From Emydura subglobosa (taxonomy: Eukaryota; Chordata; Testudines; Chelidae), in assembly GCA_007922225.1 (NCBI GenBank), contig ML679995.1, forward strand, positions 1,265,653-1,329,652: a stretch of 64,000 nucleotides of DNA. The letters are read 5' to 3'. The notes beneath the pieces are model-generated. The model saw nothing but the letters and a program-made list of their open reading frames with translations. It made no database searches and was not told the origin of the DNA. Below, one piece after another: positions 11,830 through 24,410 of this stretch. Positions within the stretch are counted from its first letter, which is position 1. Every line of letters begins with the position of its first letter. The translations under genes were made by a program, and so were the position numbers.

Positions 11830-12600
11830 CGGGGCGCTGGTGCCTTGTTCGGAACACGTGCAACGCAACATGACCCAACCCGACCTGATCCCCTCAGTTG
11901 CTCCTCTACCGTCGAGTCCTTCTACTGACCTCCGAAGCAGCGGGGAAGGGGGGATAGTGGAGCACCCACAGGGATACACCTCTCGAAGAATCTCAGTTAC
12001 TGCACAGGGTGAATAACCGCTCTTCTTCTTCCAGTGACTTCCCTGTGGGTGCTCCACTCCAGGCCAGTAGAGCAGGGCCCCTCACGGATGGGAGGGCCTT
12101 GGGAGTTACTCGGGCAATCGATGATGACACTCTTGGGCCTATTAATGCATCTGATTGCGAAGTCTGATCTGGCACAGTGTTTTGGGAAAGTGGCTGCTCT
12201 GCATACATCAGCCAGTGGTGCGTTGTTGAGAAAGGCTGTAGGTGTTGCCACTGATCTGGTGGCATGCGTCTTGATCCTTTGTGGGGGTTTTAAGCTCTGT
12301 TGTTGGTAACATAACGTAAAACATCCTAGAATCCATTTCAACAGTCGCTGTGTGGAGATGGCAGAACCTTCGGATCATTCCACACTGGATACGAAGAGCT
12401 TCGAGGGTATTTTGTTCTTGTCAAGGTAGAACACTATTGCATGTCTCAGGTCGAGGATAGGTAATAAAGCATCCTTTGCGTTCCTGTGAGGTTTCGGACA
12501 GAAGTGGGGGGAGATGAATCGGCTGATTCCTGTGAAACGAGGACGCTGTCTTAGGTACAAAATTTCAGGTGGGGGCTCAGGGTGACCTTGACTTAGCTTT
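11830..12600. repeat. Unclassified interspersed repeat with 18-bp inverted repeat
   Basis: GTGGAGCACCCACAGGGA (11957-11974) and its exact reverse complement (12040-12057) flank a 65-base loop containing CTCGAAGAA and TTCTTCTTCC. I recall similar hairpin text as a common dispersed repeat in turtles. No TIR or LTR ends were identified, so the boundaries and class are approximate. Confidence 0.4.
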
Positions 12601-13120
12601 TTATGTAAAATGTCGTGCAGTGCCAAGTAAAACACCTTCCAGAAGTCTAATAATACATTACATCAATATTATTACCTACATCAGCCAAACTTGTAAACTT
12701 ATCAAAAAACAGTATCAAGTTTGTCCGACAGGATCTATCTTCCAGAAACCCATTTTGATTGGCATTAATTATATTACCCTCCTTTAATTCTTTATTACTC
12801 AAGTCTCATATCAGCCACTCCAATATCTTGCAAGGGATCGATGTCAGACAGATAGTCCTATAATTACCTAGAGTCATCCCCTTCCCTTTTTAAATATTGG
12901 TATAACATTAGCTATCTTCCAGTCTTCTGGATCTTCTCCAGTGCTCCTTGATATAATGAAAATCAACATTAATAGTCCAGTGAGTTCCTCAGCCAGCTCT
13001 TCTAAAACTCTTGGAATTAACTCATCTGGACCTGCTGATTTTAAAACATCTAACTTTAATAGGTGCTGTTTAACATCCTCCAAGATACCAGTGCATGTTC
13101 CAGTCTGATGCCTAGCTGAC
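12600..13120 (-). mobile_element. CR1 LINE fragment, older copy, minus strand
   Basis: The minus-strand frame at 13122-12874 reads SAGPDELIPRVLEELAEEL and EDWKIANVIPIFKKGRG, the CR1 region between endonuclease and reverse transcriptase and the start of the RT fingers. The sequence to its left continues the RT region with frameshifts. It is AT-rich and more diverged than the adjoining copy. Confidence 0.8.
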
Positions 13121-14042
13121 ATAGAATCATAGAGTTGGAAGGGACCTCAGGAGGTCATCTAGTCCAACCCCCTGCTCAAAGCAGGACTAACCTCAGCTAA
13201 ATAATCCCAGCCAGGGCTTTGTCAAGCCTCAGCTTAAAAACCTCTAAAGATGGAGATTCTACCACCTCCCTAGGTAACCCATTCCAGTGCTTCACCACCT
13301 TCCTATAGGGAAAAACTTTTTCCTAATGTCCAACCTAGACCTCCACCCCTGCAACTTGAGACCGTTGCTCCTTGTTCTGTCATCTGCCACCACCGAGAAC
13401 AGCCTAGCCCCATCCTCCCTGGAACCCCCTTTCAGGTAGTTAAAGGCTGCTATCAAATCCCCCCTCATTCTTCTCTTCTGCAGACTAAACAAGCCTAGTT
13501 CCCTCGGCCTCTCCTCATAAGTCTTGTGCTCCAGCCCTCTTAATCATTTTTGTTGCCCTCCGCTGGACTCTCTCCAACTTCTCCACATCCTTTTTGTAGT
13601 GGGGGGCCCAAAACTGAACACAATACTCCAAATGCGGCCTCACCAATGCCGAATAGAGGGGAATAATCACTTCCCGCGACCTACTGGCAATGTTCCTCCT
13701 AATGCAGCCCAATATGCCATTAGCCTTCTTGACAACCAGGGCACACTGCTGACTCATATCCAGCTTCTTATCCACTGTGACCCCCAGGTCCTTTTCTGCA
13801 GAACTGCTGCCCAGCCTGTCGGTCTCCAGTCTGTAGCAGTGCATGGGATTCTTCCATCCTAAATGCAGGACTCTGCACTTCTCCTTGTTGAACCTCATTA
13901 GATTTCTTTTGGCCCAATCCTCCAATTTGTTTAGGTCCTTCTGTATCCTATCCCTACCTTCCAGGGTATCTACCACTCCCCCTAGCTTAGTGTCATCTGC
14001 AAACTTGCTGAGGGTGCAATCTACCCCATCCTCCAGATCATC
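13121..14042 (-). mobile_element. CR1 LINE, 5'-truncated, minus strand
   Basis: The 3' end is at 13121 (TAGAATCATAGAGTTGGAAG in plus orientation, the complement of the CR1 terminus). Reading leftward from 14042 on the minus strand, [20 protein letters not shown] contains the RT catalytic FADD. It is followed by [52 protein letters not shown] and [11 protein letters not shown], and, after a frameshift near 13.5 kb, [20 protein letters not shown]. About 0.9 kb is retained. The copy is young-looking, with one long frame over the RT palm and thumb. Confidence 0.95.
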
Positions 14043-15134
14043 AAGTCTGATCGCAGAATAACGCCCAGGACATGCTCTGCCGGGGACTGTAGCCTTGCCA
14101 GACACCTGTGGCTGGCCTCCAGAAACTTTTCTGCCTCTAACACCTGTGACTGAGGATCTCGCTCGTAAGCAGGAATCTCCCATTGCTCCCCTCTCCCCTC
14201 TAACACCAGCCCCCCAGAGCAAGCCCAGCCGTGACCGTTGCCTGTGGAGCCCAGGTAACGTCCGGCACTGGAGCAGGATAGCAGGGGCTGGTCTGTCTGT
14301 AGTGCAGGCATTTCACTGCATGCCAACAGCAAGACACCCCGGAAGGTCATTAACGAACGCTCGTGGTTCTGAGAGGGTCAGGAGCAGCTCCTGAGTTGGT
14401 GAAAATTACCTACGGCTCAGCTGGCTCAGGTCTATGGGATCTGGGGTGTCCAGGCCACAGGGTGGGTGAGGAAACGTCTGGTACTGGACTAACTGCAGTT
14501 GGGAAAGTGACAAGCCTTGGGCCTTACGCAGAGCTGGTCTTTGGCTCTCTGTAGTACAGCAACACTCGGAGCCCCGGGCACCGTGCAAACACACACAAAA
14601 AAATGCTCCCTGCCCGCCCTGGGGCTTACCCCTGGAGCTGAGTGACACGCAGCACTGGGGAGGGGGATAAACCCGCAGAGGGAGATTTATAGCCACGTTT
14701 CCCGTTTGTTCTTCCCTTGTTTACATCATGGGCAGGCTGCCCCACCAGCCACGAGGAACTGGCCGCCTGCATCAGTTACTGTCCTACGCACTATGTAGCT
14801 CTGACCAGGCTCCCTTTCCAGCTAGTCACTGTTTGGCTGAATGCTACAATTTACAACCATTAGTCAGCACAGCCACTCTCCGTCCAAACGGCCCTGTGAC
14901 CTGACCACCATCATCCTCCCAGAGGCTCCACCCTGGCCTGGCGTCTGTGCCCGCTGGTCCAGCTCTAACTCAGAAGGTGAGTCTCCGGGGATTGGTCTCG
15001 GTCTCTGCTGTGTAGAGCAATCTGCACGCTGCCATTTATTGTATGTTAGCACAGCCACACGCCAAAGGAAGGCTGGCTCCGTGGCGTCAGCCCAGCGCCG
15101 GGACTCTGGAGAGCGGCTGGCCCCGTGGTGACAG
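14043..15134. other. Intron 1, no recognised feature
   Basis: No exon or clear repeat seen. Confidence 0.45.
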
Positions 15135-15310
15135 CCCAGCGCCAGGTCTCTGGAGATCAGACTTCCATTCCCAGCTCTGTCACAGACTCTCTCAGCGGCC
15201 CTGGGCAAGTCACAATCCCTCTGGGTCTCCGCACCCTACCTGAGCAATGAGGACACCCACCATCCTTCAGCAGTACTGTCTGGTCGGGCTGTGAGCTCTC
15301 TGGGGGAAGG
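15135..15310 (+). mobile_element. tRNA-derived SINE fragment, plus strand
   Basis: The order TTCCATTCCCAGCTCTGTCA, CCTGGGCAAGTCAC and GGGTCTCCGCACCCTACCTG matches the body of the amniote tRNA-derived SINE seen elsewhere in the window. The 5' tRNA part is poorly preserved. Confidence 0.45.
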
Positions 15311-17059
15311 ACAGTCTCTGCAGTGTCCAGCCCAGTGGGCCCCTGATCTCAATTCCAGTCTCTAACACTCATGTAACACGAACAATCTCAGCCAGTCTGT
15401 GGTCCCTGCCAGGCCTTGTCCTGCTACTGAGCAAACTGCCACTCCGCACCCTGGGAAACACCCAGCAGCACCTGACAGGAGGGAAAATGCCACTGAAAAC
15501 TCAGTTCTGTGGACTACCATGGTGCTACCCTCAGACGAAACTGCCAGCTTTGGTGGAGAGGCGGGGACCGGCGCCTAGGTCCTGAGCACAGGTGTCCTTG
15601 TCCTTACACTAAAATCTTCCAGCGAGGGAGAACGCTGAAGGGGATCTCTGTACTGCAGCCATTCTGACAGCACCTTCGTTACCCTTCTTCAGTGACCACC
15701 ATGGGCCCGGCCCGGCCCGCGCAGGGAGCCTGACCAGCAGGTATCACGACAAGCCAACGGGAAAGGCTAGTTACCGGTGCTCACCAGGGTTGGTGTTTTT
15801 TGGAAAGCACCAGCTCCTGGAATCATGTAAGTAGGCAGCACCTTGGCTTTCAGTAACACAGTCTAAGCTGCAAACATGAGCCGAGTGCCCCTCAAGGACT
15901 GAAAACCCACACGGCAAAGGCAAAGGGCCCCACCTTTATCTTGTAAAGTCTCGTGGTTAGATTTTTTGAATGCTTGGGGCTAGCCAGGCCAGGTTAATGC
16001 CAATGGTGTGGGCGGGTTAGAGGCTCCAGCCAACCCATCGCTTTGCAAGCTGCGATGCAGGACTGATCCTCACCGGCTGCCAGAGCGAACTGCCCGGCCC
16101 CCGGCCACTGCACTGTCTTTCCCCAGCCTTTAACCCCTGGGTGATTTGCAGAGGCAGAAGTTTTGTGAAGCGAGGCTAGCACTGGGGGGCTGGTGTCTGG
16201 ACGTTCCTGAAACACAACTTCACGCTGAACTGCTCGGGGCGGTTCTGTGTATTTGGGAATTTCCCTGAGCATTTTAATTAACTTCAAAAGTTTCAGGGGT
16301 TAATGAACAAAGCCTGCATGGGTGGGATGCAGCTCAGCATCTGGGAGGCCCAAAGCGAGGCTTCCCAGTGCAGCCTGGGGCTCGTCCATGGCAGATGGAT
16401 ATGCCAGGCGGGCCTGGTGGCGGAGATGTGAAGGTGGCTTCACATTTGCTACCTAGCAAGCTGTGTGCATGTAAAGTGGTGGTGGGGAGAAGCGCTCACT
16501 GCCCCCCGCCCCTCTCGCTGCCATCGGCCGGACGAGCTGCACACTTCTGCACATTTCTTTCCTGACTTTTCCCAAACCGCTCTGCAAAATTCCAGCTGGG
16601 AGAACCGTGCACGTGAGCGTTGGGGTGTGGGGAGAAGCGGGGATGAGCGGGTTACAGAACAATCTCCGAATGGGATTCTGGCTTGAGTCTTAACGCAGCA
16701 ACCAGCGCTGCTCTGTAATCAATGACAATCTACTCAGCAGGGAACGCCTGACTCTCCCAAGGAGCAAGACTCCCCTCCCTTAGTTACTACTGACTTTCTA
16801 CCTGCCCCGTCCTCTTCCTTTCCCTACCCCCACCCAGCCAGCCTGTCTTTCGCTGAATCTTTGCTCGAGGCGAGATTGCAAGAGCCACGGGGCAGGGACC
16901 TGCTCTTCCATTTGCCACTGAAGCAGCGGTGAGATCATTAGTGCAGGGTAGTAATACTAGCCCAGGCGGGCTGCACTGCACATCAGCTGTGACATGTTCT
17001 CACGGGCACCTGCATTTCCTGCCATGCAATTACTGAAGGAGCCTCGTCCAGAGATCCTG
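15311..17059. other. Intron 1, no recognised feature
   Basis: No exon, RNA gene or classifiable repeat seen. Confidence 0.45.
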
Positions 17060-17300
17060 CGGCACTCGGACTCAGAGTCATGATCATCTAGTCTGACCTC
17101 CTGCACATCGCAGGCCACAGACCCTCCCCCACCCACCCCTGTAACAGGCCCCTAGCCTCCGGCCGTTACTGAATTCCTCAAGTCATGGTTTAAAGACTTC
17201 AGACTGCAGAGAATCCATCATTTACACCAGCTGAACCCTGCAAGTGCCCCCTGCTCCATCCTCTTTAGCATCCTGTCTAAGGCACTAACCAGGCTGTGGA
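17060..17300 (-). mobile_element. CR1 3'-end fragment, minus strand
   Basis: ATCATCTAGTCTGACCTCCT followed by a CATCGCAGGCCACAGA phrase is the complement of a CR1 3' tail. It is followed by the diverged 'AGAATCCATCATTTACACCA' region. No coding remains. Confidence 0.5.
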
Positions 17301-17531
17301 GCAGGACCCGATGCGCAATATGCAGGATTTCTTTAAACCTAACGATTCCTCAGGGCTCTCCAGGCCCACCCGATCCTGCCGGCCTTTCAGCGTGCAAGCA
17401 TCTCAGGCAGGGAGCGTCTTTGCGCTTTCTCAGTGCTTAACAAATAGTGCCACGCCAGCAAGACACACAGCCAAGGCCCAGCCAGACCGCATGCCATGGC
17501 GCATGCTCTCGCTAGCACCGTGAAGCAGGCT

Positions 17532-17780
17532 GCAGGTATCTGCCTCAATCTCCTCAGCACCTTCCTTCAGATGCACGCAGAGAATCGCCCGCCTGCTGCA
17601 CATTGGCCCCAGCTTCTTGGCACAGGTCAGTGCTCTGAAGCAGGGACTCCATCTCCTCAAGGCAGCCCCAGGGTGCTGTGTGTCCTGCTGCACCGTCTCT
17701 CCTCCGGCACCTGGATGCAGACACAGGCAGATGCATGTGTCCGACCAAATGTTCTCTCTAGCTCCCTCCTGCAGGTGCAC
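17532..17780 (-). other. Duplicated block with coding-like divergence in an unrecognised ORF
   Basis: Within a 137-codon minus-strand frame (17843-17430), two blocks are related: VHLQEGARENIWSDTC (17780-17733) and VHLKEGAEEIEADTC (17576-17532). Several nucleotide differences between them are at third positions and silent (CAC/CAT, GAG/GAA, GGA/GGT, GAC/GAT, ACA/ACC). That pattern suggests past protein-coding constraint. I do not recognise the protein, and splice sites or a promoter are not evident. It may be a pseudogene or repeat-derived fragment. Confidence 0.2.
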
Positions 17781-17855
17781 ATCCTGCAGCATGGTCCCTC
17801 TGGGCTGCGTGTCCTCAGGGTTGTGGAGGAGGGTGGGCGACACACAGCGTTTTGA

Positions 17856-19600
17856 GATCCCAGGGGATGATCTTCAGGTTTTGATGGGAGGATGTTGGCA
17901 GGCCAGGAGGCTCAATGCCCTGATGCCATTTTAATTTATGGGAGAACTAACTCTCTCATGTGTTTTTTGCATGAATCCCTGTCCTTCCCCTCTGCTGTCC
18001 TGAACAGATGCTCTGAATTTGCCCAGGTTTAAAAGCCAGGAACACATGGGAAGAAAGAGCTAGAGAGAGACTGACCGAGAACTTGCAGCTCCTTCTGCCA
18101 CAAAACTGCTGTACAGAAGGTGCAAGGAGAGGTCCAGCCTCAGCTGAACTTTATCCACGCTCTAGATCCTGACACGCTGGACGAACACAGTGAGACGAGC
18201 TGGGAGTCACGCTAGCAATTTAGTATTTAAATGCCCCTGCTCTTTCAGCCCTGAATTCCCGCCCCACCTCACGTCTGCCACTGCCCCGCAAGCCCGCCCC
18301 CCGTCTGGGGCAGCAGCCCTCCTGCTCTGCCAGTCCTGAGCCCCACACGCACTTGCAATGTGCCTTGCTCCTGCCCTGCAGCCCTTTCTGTTGCTATTCT
18401 CATTCCAAGCTCCTGCACCGCTCAGCCTGCACTGTCCCTGCCCTTCCCGTCCTGGCATCCCTTGCAGATCTGAGGATGTTTTCTCGAACCCACCCTTTGG
18501 TGATCCCTGAAGAGAGCGGCCCAGAGCATTTGTGAGAATGTTAGGGCTTCCCAACTCATTTCACCTGTGACATTAGCTTATATGATAGCAGGGTCCAGGG
18601 GAGAAAAGCTACTGACTTCTGCATCCCCTATAGACTCATGCCACTGCACCCCCTCTAGGCGCATCAGCATTCCTTTCAGCCGGCTAGCCATGCATCATCC
18701 CCTGCTCTCCCTGCTGACTTCAGATCTAAACATCACTCCACCAGCCGCCAGCCCCTCTTACCGCATCTGTAGTAGTGGAGCCTTCTTTGTCTGGAGCACT
18801 CGGGGCCTGGCAGTGGCTGCGGGGCACGAACAGGGGGGGAGGGGGGGCAGGAGTGGGTGCGACACCTCCTCCCCGTTAAGCACCAGTAAATGGCACCAGC
18901 CCTGAACTGCCGATCTCAATAATTACAACAATTCATCCCCCATCCTCGGATGGCCCCTTTTCCCAGCTGAGAAAAGAGGCCAGTTACTGCTGTGCAAGGC
19001 AGGCATGAGACACACCCCGGCGGCACAAAGGATCCAGCCCGCAGAGCTGGGTGTCCTCCGTCAGGGAGGGACAGGGTTTTTACTTGCCCACTGGGCTCCC
19101 ACCTAGCGGCTTGTGTGAAATCGATTTACTACCCTGCAAAAAGAGCCCAGGCCAGAGACAGCCGCCTCTCCCCCGCCCAGGTCCTTTGTTTCTTGCTCTC
19201 ATGAAAGCGCTGCCTGTCAGAACAGATTTCATGCTGCACAGCATCACCAGCAGGGACGCACAGAGAGCACTGCACCGCGCCGGACCAAAACAAGCTGGAT
19301 GGGCTCGGCTGTCATGGCAGACAATGGCGGGCACTGTTACTGCACCAAGGAGAGGGCAATGCCAGGCCAGCCTCTGCTCGCCGCTGCAGGACTGACCCAC
19401 CGCGCCGGGGAATCCTGGCCGTGACAGCCAGCTCTTTCCCGGCTCCAAGGACACAAACACTGTACTGCAACCCCAGCCCTCTGCCCTGAACAACAATCAC
19501 AACAGCCACACAGCACTAAAAGGACAAAGCAAACCGGACACCGCGGGGCCCAGCATGGAGCTGGCAAACCCCAGACACGCACGCTGCCTTGCCGGAAAAC
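17856..19600. other. Intron 1, no recognised feature
   Basis: No exon, RNA gene or classifiable repeat seen. Confidence 0.4.
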
Positions 19601-19660
19601 GACTGACCTAAAAAACCCTCTGCCAGCAAGACACGCACCCCCCATCATCTCCCTACTCAC

Positions 19661-19750
19661 CTTTCCAGGGAGCCTCCTCATCCCCCTCCAGCAGTGCGGC
19701 CCAGGAGCAGTGGGCGATGCTGCTTGTCCGCGCTCTCCTCCCCCCGGGCG
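19661..19750 (-). promoter_or_regulatory. Candidate non-coding exon of RUSC2 (alternative 5' exon)
   Basis: On the minus strand GTGTCTTTCCCCCAG ends at 19751, and a strong donor GAAAG|GTGAGTAGG sits at 19661|19660. Together they bound a 90-base GC-rich segment. The surrounding 19.7-20.1 kb is GC-rich with several short tandem repeats, as is common around first exons. It could be an alternative 5' UTR exon of RUSC2. Without transcript data it is only a splice-signal candidate. Confidence 0.25.
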
Positions 19751-19840
19751 CTGGGGGAAAGACACAGTCAGTTTAACGGTTTTGGTACCGCTGCATCCCT
19801 GGCATTGCAGAGGGGCTGCGCAATCACATCCCCAATCTCC

Positions 19841-20010
19841 CTGCTGCTGCTGCTGCTGCTGTGACGCTGCTGCTGTGTGAAGGGCCAGGCATGCCCACTG
19901 CACAGCCACGCTGTGCTGTGCTGTGCTGTGCGACTTCAGACAAGGCAAGGCAGGGGATGGGAGGGGGGGGAGGAGAGGGAGACCAAGCCGAGCGAGCGAG
20001 CGAGCGAGCG
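19841..20010. repeat. Cluster of short tandem repeats
   Basis: Three runs lie close together: (CTG)7 at 19841-19861, (CTGTG)4 at 19911-19930 and about five copies of GAGC at 19990-20010. A G-rich tract sits at about 19955-19980. Confidence 0.9.
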
Positions 20011-22639
20011 GGAAGATGGAGTCTGGTTCTGATCAGGACTGGGAAATCAGGGAGGAGCAGCGCGGAGTCACCTGCCCACTCCCACTTCCAGCCCAAGCCT
20101 CCGCAGCGAAATATGCTGCAGCTCCTGCTTCTGGGCTGGGTTTGTGCTTTGGATGCTGCTCGTCTCCGGCTTCCCGCTCTCCTCCCTTGGCATCAGGAAG
20201 CAAGGGAGGCGGCACTGCTGGGTGCACGCGGACCCGCCGAGGGAAGGTGCTGGCTGGCCTGCGATGTGGAGCGCAGGCAGTTACCAGGGCCACGAGGGGC
20301 TGGAAGGAAAGATTTGTGCTTCTCCCCAGTGCCTCTGCCCCCAAGGCCTCCACAAGCAACATGCGTGCGGCACCCTGGAAATGCAGCCACCTCTGGAGCG
20401 GAGGGCAGCAGGCAGGCACTCGGCCAGTGCAAACACATCCCCCGACGCCACGCTGCCAACGGTTCAAGCCCCGATTCGCTGTGACTGAATTGGCGGTCGC
20501 GTAAAGCGGGGGGCTTGCGGGCTGCCCCTAGGCCGAGCAAGCGCAGGCCACCTCCCCTGTAACGCAAAGAGGGGGCCCACAGAGCCCCTGCGAGCGGAGG
20601 CAAGGCTGCCTCTCCATCCAGTGAGGCGGCAGCTGCACCTGCTCCATTTTGTGCCCGTCTGGCACGGTCTGCAGGCTCCTGAAGGATTCCGAGCGTGCCC
20701 ATCGCCGTATTATCCCAGCCAGCTCTCCTCTCTCGGGGAGGCGCCTGGCGCAGCGGCACAGCCATGCAAAGGCCCAAAGCGCAGCCCAGGGCTGCTCGGG
20801 AAACCTGAAAGGTGTGGGCCCAGCGGAGACCACTGCCAGCGGCCCTGGCGCAGCACCAGCACAGAGCAGCCCCTGCCGTTATTCCACGGCTCAGCTCGCC
20901 CGGCTGAGGTGCACTCGGGTTCCCGCGCCGGGCACCAGCGCCACGGTGCCAGGCCACTTTCAGAAGAAGCTCCGTGTTGTCAGGGCCGAGGGGTCTGGTC
21001 TTGACCCCCGCCCTGCAGCACTTCCCAGAGGCAGTGAGGAGAGCTCAGAGCCACCCGTGCGCTGGCATGGAAACAATTCCCAGGGGGACGCCCCGCCCAG
21101 GGAGGGCCTAGGCACCAGTCCCAGGGTCTACGTAGCCGTACAGCTCCAGCCACCGCGCTGGACGTACGAGACCCCGGCTGCCTTCTGCGGACGGCGCAAA
21201 GGGAACGAGCAGGAAGGGGAAAGGAAATGATTTCCAAAGGGCCCATAGGTGGGGCTGGGTGGCTCGTTCCTGCTGCTCTCGAGTCTGAGGCACGTGGCCG
21301 GGGTTCTCGCGGCTCGCCCTGAGCGATGGGAGACAGCCTCGCCATCCGTCCTCATCCCGGCCCGGCCTTCTCCCGCACCGAGCTGCAATCACGTCCGAGG
21401 CCACGGTGGTGTCTACAGGCTCCAGCCACGCTGCGAGTGACCCTGCTGACAGCAAAGAGGTGCTCGCAGTGACTGGAAGGGTGCAACGCGTCGGAGGTGG
21501 CAGGGCCGCTCCGTGTCCGGCAGCTTAGGCGAGTAGAGGGCTAGCCCTGGCGGCAGTAAGCCAGGCTATGACCAGTCTCTGCCAGGCATCCCTGTCAGAC
21601 CAGCACCAGCCAGCTCCGCCGTGCTGCCAGCATTAATCGAGGCAGACTCGAGTGGACGTGCAGAGCCGAGACAGAATCTCATCTGGGCAGCTCAGCAGAA
21701 CAAGGCGTCACCCCGGAGACTCATTCCCGCAGCCAGACGCAGACTGGAAAATATTCTGGGGCCCTCCCTGGTCCCCTGCCAGCCCCGATGCAACGCGGTG
21801 TGAATGCTAATGGACCAAGCAGCATTTTGGGTTCCTGTCCCTACCCAGAGATGCTGATAACCAGCTCCCTGTCGGTGACGGCGGCCTCACGTGGGACGCT
21901 GCGCCGGCCCGATAAACTAACCTAAGCCAGCCAGGATCCCACCCCGCCTGGCCCCCCCAGGGGCTGGGACTGACAGGTACAATCCCCAGGTGGGGGACAC
22001 CTGCCTGGCCCAGTGAACTAGCCTACCCCAGCCAGGGCTCGGCCCCACTGGAGGCTGCAGCTGCCAGGCCCAATCCCGGGGTGGTGTCATCAGCAAATCC
22101 GAAAGATGCAGAGAGAGGGGGCTGGAGGTCTCCCAGCCAGCACAGCAGCTGGGCCCCGTGGGGGTGCAGGAGGGCGCTCCCGACGCAGCCAGGACAGAAG
22201 GGGGTGCACCCCACACGCAGGATGGCGTAACAGGCAGTGCTGGCTTGGCATTCCCGGTGTGACGCAGAACAGATTTTGGCCACACACCCCTCTCACCCAC
22301 GCCAATCCCCCGCTCAGCCCAGCCCAGCCCGAGCGGCATAGGGAAGGGCAGAGACACGGTGCTCTGTGACACTCCGCCACGCTCACTGCCCACGCAATAG
22401 CCGGGTGTGGGGAGACGAGGGGGGTGCTAGTTGCCAGGGCCACTGCTGCAAGTCCCTCTCCACTCTTGGCAAGTGCTTGGCATCAGCCGAGTTTTCAAAG
22501 CTCTTGGCAGGGCAACGGGCCAGGGAGTCTCCTTCACAGGGCCCAGCTTCCGGGAGCCCCTCCGGCTGAGAAGGGCCCATTCAGAGAAGACGTGGTCTCG
22601 CTCTCCAGGGGTGATGCGCTCGCCAACAGAAGGCTCGGC
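20011..22639. other. Intron 1, GC-rich, no recognised gene
   Basis: CpG-rich sequence with long overlapping frames on both strands and Pro/Ala/Gly/Arg-biased translations. No family or paired splice signals are recognised. Confidence 0.4.
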
Positions 22640-23670
22640 CCAGCCCAGCACATATTAAATGGATCAAAAACTGGATAACTGACAGGTCTCAGAATGGGAT
22701 TGTAAACGGGGAATTGTCATCAAGCAGGTGTGTTTCTAGTGGTGTCCCACAGGGATCAGGTCTTGGCCCTGTGCTATTTATTTAAGCGTTTTATCAATGA
22801 CCTGGAAGAAAACATAAAATCATCACTGATAAAGTTTGCAGATGACACAAAAGTTACAGGAGGGGCGACAGGTCACGGATACAGAGCTATCTGGATCGCT
22901 GGTAAACTGTGCGTGAACAAACAGTGTGTGTTTTAATACAGCTACATATAAATGTCTGGGAACAAGGAATGCAGGCCATGCTTACAGGCTGGGGGACTCG
23001 ACCCTGGGAAGCAACGACTCGGAAAAAGATTTGGGGGTCATGGTGGAAAATCAGCTGAGCACAAGGTCCCAGAGCGACTCTGTGGCCAAATGAGCTACTG
23101 TCACACTGGGCTGCATAAACAGGGGGAAACTCAAGTAGGAGTACAGAGGTTATTTTCCCGCTGTATTTGCACTGGTGCAACCACTGCTGGAGTCCTGTGT
23201 CCAGGTCTGATGTCCACAGTTCAAGAAGGATGTTGACAAATTAACAACAGAGAGTTCAGAGAAGAGCCACAAGCATGATTAAAGATTAGAAAACGTGTCT
23301 AATAGTGAGAGACTCAAACAGTTGAATCTATTGTACCTTAAAGAGAAGGTGAAGGGGTGACATGGTCGCAGTCTAGAAGAACCTACCTGGGGAACAAAGA
23401 GTTAATAATGGGCTCGCCAGTCTAGCTGAGAATGGGCTAACACGATCCAAAGGAGGAAGCTGAAGCAAGACAAATTCAGACCGGAAACAAGGCGTACACT
23501 TTAACCACTGGAACAATTCACCCAGGGGAGCGGTGGATTCTCCATCTCTGGCAATTTTAAAATCAGGACTGGATGGTCTGAATGTCTGCTCTGGGAATTG
23601 TTTCAGGGAAGTTATACAGGAGGTCAGGCTAGATGATCACAAAGATCTCTTCTGGCCATGTGTACCTCTA
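22640..23670 (+). mobile_element. CR1 LINE, 5'-truncated, plus strand
   Basis: The plus strand around 22740-22860 reads through the RT region: GVPQGSGLGPVL-like codons, FINDLEENIKSSLIKFADDT with the catalytic FADD, and then a TKV. Downstream are degraded thumb and C-terminal regions and the 3' tail, ending near GATGATCACAAAGATCTCTTC (about 23630-23650). Frameshifts are frequent. Confidence 0.9.
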
Positions 23671-23689
23671 GTACACAAATGAAGTGAAC

Positions 23690-24410
23690 ATAAGAATGGC
23701 CGTGCTGGATCAGACCAAGGGTCCATCTACCCCAGTATCCCATCTGCCGACAGCGGCCAGTGCCAGGTGCTTCAAAGGGAATGAATAGAACAGGTGATCA
23801 TCAAGTGATCCATGCCGTTGGCCATTCCCAGCCTCTGGCAAACAGCAACCACTGCCTATCCTGGCTAATAGCCATTGATGGACCTGTCCTCCATGAACTT
23901 ATTTAGTTCTTTTTTGAACCCAGTTATAGTCTTGGCCATCACAACACCCTCTTGCAAGGAATTCCACAGGTTGACTATGCATTGTGTGAAAAAATACTTC
24001 CTTTTGTTCGTTTTAAACCTGCTGCCTGTTAATTTCATTGGGTGACCGCTAGTTCTTGTGTTATGAGAAGGGGTAAATAACACGTCCTTATTTCCTTTCT
24101 CCTCATCAGTCATGATTGTATAGACCTTTGCATATCCCCCTTAGTTGTCTCTTTTTTTAAGCTGAAAAGTCCCAGTCTTATTAATTTTTCCTCACATGGA
24201 AGTTTTTCCATACCCCTAATAATTTCTGGTGCCCTTTTCTATACATTTTCCAATTCCAATATATCTTTTTTGAGATGGGGCGACCAGATCTGCAGGCAGT
24301 ATTCCAGATGTGGGTGTACCATGGATTTACATAGAGGCAATATGATATTTTCTGTCTTATTATCTATCCCTTTCCTAACGATTCCCAACATCCTGTTAGC
24401 TGTTTTGATC
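23690..24410 (-). mobile_element. CR1 LINE 3' part, minus strand
   Basis: The 3' end is near 23690 (the AAGAATGGCCGTGCTGGATC subfamily terminus in plus orientation). Minus-strand frames give [20 protein letters not shown] at 24.0 kb and ANRMLGIVRKGIDNKTENII followed by MVHPHLEYCLQIWSPHLKKD at 24.3 kb. It ends abruptly at about 24410 against an oppositely oriented copy. Confidence 0.9.

Noticed and set aside
20193..20957. 254-codon minus-strand frame in GC-rich DNA
   Set aside because: Ala/Arg/Gly-rich with no recognisable domain. Frames of similar length overlap it.
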